A stretch of 64,000 nucleotides of DNA, from assembly GCF_000353285.1 (NCBI RefSeq), contig NZ_KB731324.1, positions 5,040,577 through 5,104,576 on the forward strand. Direction: 5' to 3'. The position numbers were made by a program, and so were the translations under genes. Every line of letters begins with the position of its first letter. Position 1 is the first letter of the stretch. A model generated the notes under the pieces. It made no database searches. It saw only the letters and a program-made list of their open reading frames with translations, and was not told the origin of the DNA. Below are positions 44,407 to 51,156 of the stretch, in pieces. Source of the DNA: Leptolyngbya boryana PCC 6306 (lineage in GTDB: Bacteria > Cyanobacteriota > Cyanobacteriia > Leptolyngbyales > Leptolyngbyaceae).

Positions 44407-45465
44407 GTGACTGCTAATCAAGATCAAATTCAGCGTTTGCTGACGGAAGTGCAAGATGTTCTCGCTCAGCGGAGTCCTCGATTGCCTTGGGGATCTGCGG
44501 CACAAATTGCCCGGCAGCGCCAAGTTCTCAAACAAGTTCGAGCTTATTTAGAAGCCGTATTATCGCACCTCAATCAAGCCGATCAGACGACGAAAACTGA
44601 GGCTCAAGCTCAGGATGTCATGCAATCTGTGATCCAAGAAATGAATGCTTTGCGATCGACCCTGCTACATCCACTGCACGCTGAAGTTGCAACCTTAATG
44701 CAGCAGCGAAACGCGCTCATCAAAGAAATTCGTCAACTCGAAGCACATCGCCAAATGCTAGAGCAACCCGCGCCGACTGAAGCAGTTTCGCAACCTGGTC
44801 TACCTGATGTGAATCAAGCTGATCAAGCGCTGACGACTTTAGATACAACTCTGCATGTCGTCTTTGAATCTCTGCAAAAAGACATTCAGGCGTATCAGGA
44901 TTCTCTGTCCCAAGGTATCGATAAACTGCATAGTCTGGGACAGCAGAGTGAAGCGATGTTTTCTGGAATTGTCGGGCGATTGGCAGCCCAGATGGGGAGA
45001 GATGCCTCGACCTTTCTACAAGCCTCTGACCCGTCCATTTCACCAGAGGCTTTCAGGATGCCTTATGCCGGGACTGAATTCGTCCCGAATCAGATCAAGT
45101 CGGAACGATCGTCCTCGCTTGAAACCATTACTGTATTGACTCAACTCATCGATCAATTAGAAGTGGAAGTCGATGAATTTCCACTGTCGATTCCAGCGGC
45201 TCCGCCTCAAAACGGGATCAGCAGTGGTCGGGACATCCCATCTGACCTCAAAAGTCTGTTTCAGGCGGGTTCACCCAAGGTTGAACCGACGATCGATGCA
45301 ATGGCTTATTCCGAGTTGAGCCAAGAAACCACGTTAGAACAGTTAAATCCGTCTGTCCCTCACTCGTCTCAGAGCACTCCGAGTGCTGAGGAACCCATTA
45401 TTTTCACCTTGGAGGGCATCGAAAATTTATTTCTTGAGGAATCGAAAAATCCGCCTAATGGCTGA
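44407..45465 (+). CDS. Coiled-coil protein of unknown function
   Basis: A 352-residue soluble protein starting with GTG. Residues 1-190 are strongly helical and Gln/Ala/Leu rich, with coiled-coil stretches around 40-120 (MQQRNALIKEIRQLEAHRQM) and 135-195. From about 200 to 340 the sequence is Ser/Pro/Glu-rich and probably disordered, and the C-terminus is a short acidic helix (FTLEGIENLFLEES). No signal peptide or TM. I do not recognise the family; the shape suggests a scaffold. A hairpin terminator overlaps its stop codon. Confidence 0.7.
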   Translation: MTANQDQIQRLLTEVQDVLAQRSPRLPWGSAAQIARQRQVLKQVRAYLEAVLSHLNQADQTTKTEAQAQDVMQSVIQEMNALRSTLLHPLHAEVATLMQQRNALIKEIRQLEAHRQMLEQPAPTEAVSQPGLPDVNQADQALTTLDTTLHVVFESLQKDIQAYQDSLSQGIDKLHSLGQQSEAMFSGIVGRLAAQMGRDASTFLQASDPSISPEAFRMPYAGTEFVPNQIKSERSSSLETITVLTQLIDQLEVEVDEFPLSIPAAPPQNGISSGRDIPSDLKSLFQAGSPKVEPTIDAMAYSELSQETTLEQLNPSVPHSSQSTPSAEEPIIFTLEGIENLFLEESKNPPNG

Positions 45466-45500
45466 GTTGGAAGCGTTTCATCACTGAAAAGGCGGATTTT
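45445..45500 (+). terminator. Terminator overlapping the end of the coiled-coil gene
   Basis: Arms AAAATCCGCCT and AGGCGGATTTT (about 45446-45456 and 45490-45500) pair across the stop codon, and the right arm ends in TTTT. The loop is long (about 33 nt). Confidence 0.55.
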
Positions 45501-45566
45501 CCCTTATCAACATTCAAACTTCATACAATTGAGCGGCAGTTCAAAGTTTAGACAAACCCTTACGGG

Positions 45567-46361
45567 ATGTCAGGTTCGGGATCAGTAGGCATGAATATAG
45601 TGACAGATGAGTTCTCCGAATCCTACTACCTGGCTATCTCCGTGATGACGTTTACTGAACTTCCTCCCTCCCACTTTCCTGCTTCTCGTCTCAATTCTCA
45701 AGAAGGTGCCTCAGCGCGCCATGCCCTCCGCCTAAGTCCTGAAGTCCGTCTACCTCATGCTTCAGTGCAGAGTAAACTCAAGCGTACGATCGACATCTTA
45801 GGCGCTGCGGTTGGCTTGTTAATCACAGGCTTGATTTTGATTCCGATTGCGATCGCGATCCAAATTGATAATCCGGGCAAAGTCTTCTACAGCCAAATTC
45901 GTTGCGGTGTAAATGGTCGTCCGTTCCGTATCTGGAAGTTTCGCTCGATGGTGACGAATGCCGAGAATTTGAAGCATCTGGTTCAGAATGAGGCGAAGGG
46001 CAATATCTTCAAGAGCAAAGACGATCCGAGAATTACTCGGGTAGGTAAGTTTTTACGTCGCACTAGCTTAGATGAGTTTCCGCAATTCTGGAATGTGTTG
46101 CGAGGTGAAATGAGTCTGGTTGGAACCCGTCCGCCGACCGTTGACGAAGTGAAAGCCTATGAAGCACATCACTGGAAACGCTTGAGAGTGAAACCCGGCA
46201 TTACGGGAGAATGGCAGGCAAACGGGCGCTCTAATGTCAGCGATTTTGAAAGCATCGTCGAAATGGATTTGGAATATCAGCGCAAATGGTCAGTACTCTA
46301 CGATTTGCAATTAATTTTCAAGACGGTTGCAGTTGTCCTCAAGAAGGATGGTGCTTGTTAA
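45567..46361 (+). CDS. Exopolysaccharide-type bacterial sugar transferase (undecaprenyl-phosphate glycosyl-1-phosphate transferase)
   Basis: A 264-residue membrane protein. A non-conserved N-terminal tail (about 1-70) is followed by one hydrophobic segment (IDILGAAVGLLITGLILIPIAI). The PF02397-type catalytic domain follows: IRCGVNGRPFRIWKFRSMV, DDPRITRVGKFLRRTSLDEFPQFWNVLRGEMSLVG and RPPTVDEVKAYE...KPGITGEWQ. It transfers sugar-1-phosphate to undecaprenyl phosphate, the first step of exopolysaccharide repeat assembly. It lacks the multi-TM N-terminus of WbaP-type enzymes. In-frame ATGs at 45591 and 45645 are possible starts. It lies away from the export block at 20.8-27.1 kb. Confidence 0.92.
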   Translation: MSGSGSVGMNIVTDEFSESYYLAISVMTFTELPPSHFPASRLNSQEGASARHALRLSPEVRLPHASVQSKLKRTIDILGAAVGLLITGLILIPIAIAIQIDNPGKVFYSQIRCGVNGRPFRIWKFRSMVTNAENLKHLVQNEAKGNIFKSKDDPRITRVGKFLRRTSLDEFPQFWNVLRGEMSLVGTRPPTVDEVKAYEAHHWKRLRVKPGITGEWQANGRSNVSDFESIVEMDLEYQRKWSVLYDLQLIFKTVAVVLKKDGAC

Positions 46362-46448
46362 GGCTTGCCAGCGTTCGGTAACTCCTTTAGCTTGATAATT
46401 GGGAGAGTCCTGTTTGGATTCTTCCAATTTTTTTATGTCAATCGTTTT

Positions 46449-46967
46449 ATGAATCTGCCAACTTGGATTACAGTGTCGCGCCTGCTCGGTGTGCCGATTT
46501 TGCTCTATGGCTTGCAGTCTCCGACGATCGAGACTCGCTGGATAATGGTCGGGGTTTTTCTCATTGCTGCTGGAACCGATTGGGTCGATGGCTATCTGGC
46601 ACGAAAGCTCAATCAAGTGACGGATTTAGGTAAATTTCTTGATCCATTGGTGGATAAACTCTTGGTGCTGGCTCCTTTACTCTCGTTGGTAGAATTGCAG
46701 CAGATTCCGGCTTGGGGAGTGTTTATGATTTTGGCGCGGGAATTGACGATCGCAGGATGGCGCGTTGATCCGAATCTGCAAAAATCGGTGCAAGGAGCAA
46801 ATTTCTGGGGCAAGCTCAAAACGGTGAGTCAGATTGCTGCGATCGCGCTGCTGATCGCCCCATTACCGCAGCAATGGCAACTCTTATCCGTAAGTCTGTT
46901 TTGGGTTTCGGTTGCGTTGACCTGGATCTCAGGTGCGATCTATTTATTTCCTCCGAAGACTACTTAG
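46449..46967 (+). CDS. pgsA: CDP-diacylglycerol-glycerol-3-phosphate 3-phosphatidyltransferase
   Basis: A 172-residue membrane enzyme making phosphatidylglycerol phosphate, precursor of the PG needed in thylakoids. The CDP-alcohol phosphotransferase motif is complete: D-WV-DG-YL-AR, eight residues, G-KFL-D-PLV-D. Four or five TM segments follow the usual pattern. The frame extends upstream to a TTG at 46365, but MNLPTWITVSRLLG at 46449 is the standard family start. Its 3' end overlaps the convergent ChaN-like gene by 8 bp. Confidence 0.93.
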   Translation: MNLPTWITVSRLLGVPILLYGLQSPTIETRWIMVGVFLIAAGTDWVDGYLARKLNQVTDLGKFLDPLVDKLLVLAPLLSLVELQQIPAWGVFMILARELTIAGWRVDPNLQKSVQGANFWGKLKTVSQIAAIALLIAPLPQQWQLLSVSLFWVSVALTWISGAIYLFPPKTT

Positions 46968-47844
46968 TGCGATTCTTCCAGAAATAATCTGCGATCTCTT
47001 TTTCTTGCAAAAATTCGACCGGAGGATTGAGCAAGATCGTAGATTGCTTGATTTTGGGCAGACGACGTGCGACTCGACTAGGAATTCCATCGCCATAAAC
47101 AACATGCCCTTGACCCGCGAGGATGACCATTTGTCGATCGGGATTTTTTTTCAAAAATTGCGCGATCGCGTCTGCCATCGTTTCGTCCCATAAAACTTGA
47201 GCTTCAAAAAATCGTTCAAATCCGCGATTGTTGCCTTTTCGACTGTGAAAGCTATCGAATATTGTGCGGAGGCGATCGCGATATCGAGTTGGCTCAAGGC
47301 GAATTTCAGCAATGGGGGCAATGTAGCGCTGATCTTCAGGTGTCAGACTGTTCAGCCCTTGACGCGAAACTTTGCGAGTCACTTCAGTCGGCGCATTCAA
47401 AGCCACGATCGGGAGCTGGTTTTCTTTGGCGAAGGCAACGATCGGCGCATAAAACTCCCAGGGGAACCCCCATCGCTGATCGTATTCGGTGGATTCTCGC
47501 AGCGCTTCCTCGGTTATCGCTCCTGCAAGATAGCGATCTAAGCCTGATTGAAATGGGCGTTGAAACATTTCGAGACCGATCGCTAACTTAGGATTCTGCT
47601 GATGTAAAGCTTTCAGCAATTCTATTTGAGCTTGGTGATCTTCCTTGCTGTCATGAGTTTCGCCTAGATATATCACTCTCGACTTGGCGAGTTGCTGGAT
47701 CACGGTTTGAGGGTCAAGCTGTGATTGAGTTGGGGTACTAACGGAAACCTCAGTAGAAATGGGTTGAGCACAAGCAGGTGCAATCCAGAGAACTAGCAAA
47801 CTTAGGGATAAAGCGCACCCAGTTGTGAAAAAATTTCTTGCCAT
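46960..47844 (-). CDS. ChaN-family exported protein
   Basis: A 294-residue protein with a signal peptide (MARNFFTTGCALSLSLLVLWIAPACA). Conserved ChaN motifs are VIYLGETHDSKEDHQAQ, AIGLEMFQRPFQSGLDRYL, WEFYAPIVAFAKENQLPIVALNAP, and MVILAGQGHVVYGDGIP. ChaN proteins have been reported as haem-binding, iron-regulated surface proteins, but the cyanobacterial role is not known. ATGs at 47871/47874 would add ten residues in front of the signal peptide. It overlaps pgsA convergently by 8 bp. Confidence 0.85.
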   Translation of the reverse strand: MARNFFTTGCALSLSLLVLWIAPACAQPISTEVSVSTPTQSQLDPQTVIQQLAKSRVIYLGETHDSKEDHQAQIELLKALHQQNPKLAIGLEMFQRPFQSGLDRYLAGAITEEALRESTEYDQRWGFPWEFYAPIVAFAKENQLPIVALNAPTEVTRKVSRQGLNSLTPEDQRYIAPIAEIRLEPTRYRDRLRTIFDSFHSRKGNNRGFERFFEAQVLWDETMADAIAQFLKKNPDRQMVILAGQGHVVYGDGIPSRVARRLPKIKQSTILLNPPVEFLQEKEIADYFWKNRTK

Positions 47845-47995
47845 GAGCGATCGTAGACAAACTGCTCTCATCATGCCGTAGATTGCTCGTGCTTTTCTAC
47901 CTTAAGGTACCGTCGGGCTACCTCGATCGAGGGAATTTTGCCGACCTTGATCGAGCTACTGTCAGAAACAGATAACATTTTTGGGGCGAATCGAT

Positions 47996-48295
47996 ATGGC
48001 AACCGATCCAAAAGCAGCAGAACCAGGAAAAGGGGCAGCAGGAAACGACCATTGGGCAGTTCAGACTGCACAGCCGACCGATGTCAATCCACCCGATGAG
48101 CGGATTCCGTCTGGAGTAGATGTAGAGCGGAATGTGCATGATCTTGAGGCAGCAGTCGAAGCTGAGGCGGAGACTGATTTGAAAACGACAGACGGCTATG
48201 TGATTACTGAATCGGGTCAAATCAACAATTTCGCAGTTGAGCCACCGATCTATTACGAAGATAACAGCGGCAATCGAGTAGACTTACCTGATTAA
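47996..48295 (+). CDS. Small acidic protein, function unknown
   Basis: A 99-residue hydrophilic protein starting MATDPKAAEPGKGAAGN. It is rich in Asp/Glu/Ala and Pro, with a central acidic segment (LEAAVEAEAETDLKTTDGYVI) and an ordered-looking end (NFAVEPPIYYEDNSGNRVDLPD). No signal peptide, TM or Cys. No family recognised. A TTG at 47981 would extend it by five residues. It is followed by a strong hairpin at 48317-48357. Confidence 0.65.
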   Translation: MATDPKAAEPGKGAAGNDHWAVQTAQPTDVNPPDERIPSGVDVERNVHDLEAAVEAEAETDLKTTDGYVITESGQINNFAVEPPIYYEDNSGNRVDLPD

Positions 48296-48316
48296 TTCGT
48301 TTTTAGCCCAGTTGAT

Positions 48317-48357
48317 GAAGAAACCGCGATCGCCTAAAGCGCGATCGCGGTTTCTTC
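48317..48357. terminator. HIP1-containing perfect hairpin
   Basis: Perfect 17-bp arms GAAGAAACCGCGATCGC / GCGATCGCGGTTTCTTC with a 7-nt loop, 21 bp past the stop of the small acidic protein gene. There is no T-run, so termination is probable rather than certain. Confidence 0.65.
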
Positions 48358-48409
48358 AGGGTCTTCCCTTCCCATAAAATGGAAGATCTGTTGTAGTGGG
48401 AAAAAAGCT

Positions 48410-49717
48410 GTGGCGTTTAAAGTCGGTTTATTAGGATTGGGAACAGTCGGACTTGGAACAGTCGAAATTCTGGGCGATCCGGCTCAGCGTCACCCTTTAG
48501 TACAAGAATTAGTCATTCATAAAGTGGGCGTGCGATCGCTCGATAAGCCTCGTGATCCTCGGATTCCTAAAGAAATTCTCACAACGGATTTAGAGTCGAT
48601 CGTCACTGATCCAGACATTGATATTGTGATCGAAGTGATGGGTGGGTTGGAGCCTGCTCGATCGTTAATGCTGAAAGCGATTCAGCATAAAAAGCATGTT
48701 GTGACGGCAAACAAAGCCGCGATCGCAAAATTTGGCGATGAGATTTTTACAGCAGCGACCGAAGCAGGAGTGCATGTCTTGTTAGAAGCCGCAGTTGGGG
48801 GCGGAATTCCTGTGATTGCTCCGATTAAACAGTCGCTTTGCTCGAATCGGATTCGCACGGTCACAGGCATCATCAATGGAACCACGAACTATATTCTGAC
48901 GCGGATGCAGCTTGAGGGGGGTGATTTTGCTGAAATTCTCGCGGATGCCCAAAAGCTTGGATATGCTGAGGCTGATCCAACTGCCGATGTCGATGGATTA
49001 GATGCAGCGGATAAGATTGCGATTTTGGCATCTTTGGCGTTTGGCGGACGGATCAAATTGCCAGAGGTCTATTGTGAAGGGATTCGCCATGTGAGCGCGA
49101 TCGAGATTGGCTATGCCGAGAAGTTAGGGTTTGTGATTAAACTGTTGGCGATCGCGAAACGGAAAGCGAGTGAAGAAGAGCTTGAGGTGAGAGTTCATCC
49201 AACGTTAGTTCCAAAAGCTCACCCCTTGGCAAGTGTAAATGATGTATATAACGCAATCTTGATCGAAGGCGATCCGGTTGGACAGGTGATGTTTTTCGGG
49301 CGGGGTGCGGGCGCAGGACCGACAGCAAGTGCTGTGGTTGCAGATGTCTTGAACATTGCTGCCTTGTTGAAGACTGATCTATCAGAGCTAGCAGGTCAGC
49401 CTCCCATTCTTGATCCTTTAATCGCTTGTGCGCATCAGCATTACTGTGCGATCGCACCCATGTCAGATCTTTATACGCGCTTTTATGCTCGTTTTCTAAC
49501 TCGGGATTATCCAGGGGTAATTGGAAAGATTGGCACTTGCTTCGGCGATCACGAAGTCAGCCTGGAATCTGTGGTGCAAGCAGGCTTCCGAGATGGAGCC
49601 GCCGAAATTGTAGTTGTAACGCATGAAGTTCAAGAAGGAAATTTCCGCAATGCGCTGAAAGAGATTGAGGAGATGAAGGAGATCGAAAAAGTCGCTAGTG
49701 TTCTACGTGTTCTTTAG
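48410..49717 (+). CDS. hom: Homoserine dehydrogenase
   Basis: A 435-residue enzyme starting with GTG and reducing aspartate semialdehyde to homoserine for Thr and Met synthesis. Motifs: NAD(P)-binding GLLGLGTVGLGTVEIL; catalytic-domain VVTANKAAIAKFGDE; VGGGIPVIAPIKQSL, GIINGTTNYIL and YAEADPTADVDGLDAADKIAILASLAFGG. A C-terminal ACT domain (about 355-430, GVIGKIGTCFGDHEVSLESV) suggests feedback control by threonine. Upstream TTG at 48391 was not preferred. Confidence 0.96.
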   Translation: MAFKVGLLGLGTVGLGTVEILGDPAQRHPLVQELVIHKVGVRSLDKPRDPRIPKEILTTDLESIVTDPDIDIVIEVMGGLEPARSLMLKAIQHKKHVVTANKAAIAKFGDEIFTAATEAGVHVLLEAAVGGGIPVIAPIKQSLCSNRIRTVTGIINGTTNYILTRMQLEGGDFAEILADAQKLGYAEADPTADVDGLDAADKIAILASLAFGGRIKLPEVYCEGIRHVSAIEIGYAEKLGFVIKLLAIAKRKASEEELEVRVHPTLVPKAHPLASVNDVYNAILIEGDPVGQVMFFGRGAGAGPTASAVVADVLNIAALLKTDLSELAGQPPILDPLIACAHQHYCAIAPMSDLYTRFYARFLTRDYPGVIGKIGTCFGDHEVSLESVVQAGFRDGAAEIVVVTHEVQEGNFRNALKEIEEMKEIEKVASVLRVL

Positions 49718-49792
49718 ACAGCGTAATCAAACTGCCCAGGATGTTGCTCAAAATCTTTTATCTTTTGAGAAAGCTAGAGGAGTGCGATCGCG

Positions 49793-50779
49793 CTAAGAAT
49801 CAAGTGGACTTCGCACCCCTTTTCCACCCCGATTAAGAACGTGAGTGTAAATCATCGTCGTCTTCACATCCTTGTGCCCTAGTAATTCTTGCACCGTGCG
49901 GATATCGTATCCCGCTTCCAGTAAATGAGTTGCAAAACTATGGCGAAAGGTATGACAGCCGACTCGTTTCTGAATTCTTGCAGCAAACACTGCTTGCTTG
50001 AGGGCTTTTTGCACTCCGCTTTCATGCAGATGGTAGCGATTGATTTGCGAGGTTCGAGGATCACGACAGCGACGATCTGATGGAAAAACAAACTGCCACA
50101 CCCACGATCGTTCCGCATTGGGATACTTCCGGGCTAACGCATAGGGTAAATGCACAGCCCCATAACCTTGTGCTATGTCTTGCTGGTGCAATCGACGTAC
50201 CCGTTGTAGATGCTCTCTCAGGGGTTCATTCAAGCTAGCGGGCAACATCGTGACTCGGCTCTCAACACCTTTTGGAGTGCGAACGATAATTTGCTGTTGA
50301 GCGAAGTCGAGATCTTTGATCCGGATGTTTAACCCTTCATTTAACCGCACCCCACTGCCATAGAGAACCTGCACCACAAGCTGATACACGCCAGACAAAT
50401 TGCTAATCACAGCCCTGACTTCCTCCTTGGTCAGCACGGTCGGCAAGTAACGCGGTTGCTTAGCTCGAACGGCATCAATGGAAGCATCTAATTCTTGGCG
50501 TAACACCTCGCGGTAGAGAAACAAAATGGCGCTGAGAGCTTGATTTTGAGTAGAAGCTGCTACCTGTTCCTGTACTGCAAGATGCGTTAAAAATGCTTCA
50601 ATTTCTGGACTTCCCATATCTTTGGGATGAGTCTTGTTATGAAATAGGATGTAGCGCCGAATCCATTGAATGTAAGTTTGTTCAGTGCGATATGAATAAT
50701 GCTTCACCCGCAACAGGTCAGAGACTTGTTCGAGCAGTTTTCTGGGTCGTGGCTCCATCAGGGCAAATCCTAACTCCAT
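49793..50779 (-). CDS. intI: Integron integrase (IntI-type tyrosine recombinase)
   Basis: A 328-residue site-specific recombinase. Catalytic residues are all present: R145 ([10 protein letters not shown]), K170 (RTPKGVESR), H276 and R279 ([11 protein letters not shown]), H302 (LLGHKDV) and Y311 (MIYTHVLN). Residues about 210-235 ([24 protein letters not shown]) are the extra patch that separates IntI from other tyrosine recombinases. The C-terminal [14 protein letters not shown] is also IntI-like. ATG at 50758 is an alternative start, closer to known N-termini. It is convergent with hom and divergent from the adjacent gene cassette, the standard integron layout. It should catalyse insertion and excision of attC cassettes. 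Confidence 0.95.
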   Translation of the reverse strand: MELGFALMEPRPRKLLEQVSDLLRVKHYSYRTEQTYIQWIRRYILFHNKTHPKDMGSPEIEAFLTHLAVQEQVAASTQNQALSAILFLYREVLRQELDASIDAVRAKQPRYLPTVLTKEEVRAVISNLSGVYQLVVQVLYGSGVRLNEGLNIRIKDLDFAQQQIIVRTPKGVESRVTMLPASLNEPLREHLQRVRRLHQQDIAQGYGAVHLPYALARKYPNAERSWVWQFVFPSDRRCRDPRTSQINRYHLHESGVQKALKQAVFAARIQKRVGCHTFRHSFATHLLEAGYDIRTVQELLGHKDVKTTMIYTHVLNRGGKGVRSPLDS

Positions 50780-50797
50780 AATTCTGTTATTCAGGAT

Positions 50798-50970
50798 CTT
50801 AGGCAGACAGGAACAGGTTCTCTTTTGGAAGAAATACGGAAAGTTTCCGCCTAAGATCCCTGTCGAGGGGTATTATGCGGAAATCGTGTCGGGCTAAGTG
50901 GCTCAATCCGGACTTAGGCAGAAAAATTCAGGCTAAGTGCCTTAAATTGGGATCTTAGGCGGAAACTTTC
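50798..50970. repeat. Array of CTTAGGC/GCCTAAG motifs with a perfect 22-bp inverted repeat, between intI and cassette
   Basis: CTTAGGC(A/G)GA occurs in direct orientation at about 50803, 50913 and 50954. Inverted relatives GCCTAAG or GGCTAAG occur at about 50849, 50892 and 50931. The copies at 50839-50860 and 50949-50970 are exact reverse complements over 22 bp (core TTTCCGCCTAAGATCC). The array begins about 20 bp upstream of the intI start codon. It may be integrase-binding (attI-like) or control intI transcription. No such array was seen elsewhere in the window. Confidence 0.8.
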
Positions 50971-51086
50971 AGTCCAAATAATAGTTCCACGAGAACTGGA
51001 TATAAATGTTACCCATTGGGAACACTACATCCGCCCAGTTCCGTAGAACATTTCGTTGGAACCGACACGTTGAAAATAGTCGTGAC

Positions 51087-51156
51087 GTTAACCGCACTAC
51101 CAACTTTAGTTGGTGTTGCTTGATTAACTTGGTGCGGTTCAACTCAATCGTTAGCT
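51087..51156. other. Left recombination site: attI or truncated attC
   Basis: Arms GTTAACCGCACTACCAA (51087-51103) and TTGGTGCGGTTCAAC (51129-51143) pair with a small bulge and one extra G. The internal hairpin CCAAC-TTTA-GTTGG is also possible. Six bases later comes GTTAGCT (51150-51156), a one-mismatch GTTRRRY core. The strongly paired arms are attC-like, but no RYYYAAC box is found at the expected left position, so this may be attI or an attC that lost its left end. The predicted cut is between G51150 and T51151. Confidence 0.6.

Noticed and set aside
50812-50824. GGAACAGGTTC near the intI start as a LexA (SOS) box
   Set aside because: The half-sites GAAC and GTTC are separated by 2 bp, not the 4 bp of the Bacillus-type box, and it does not match the cyanobacterial LexA pattern.
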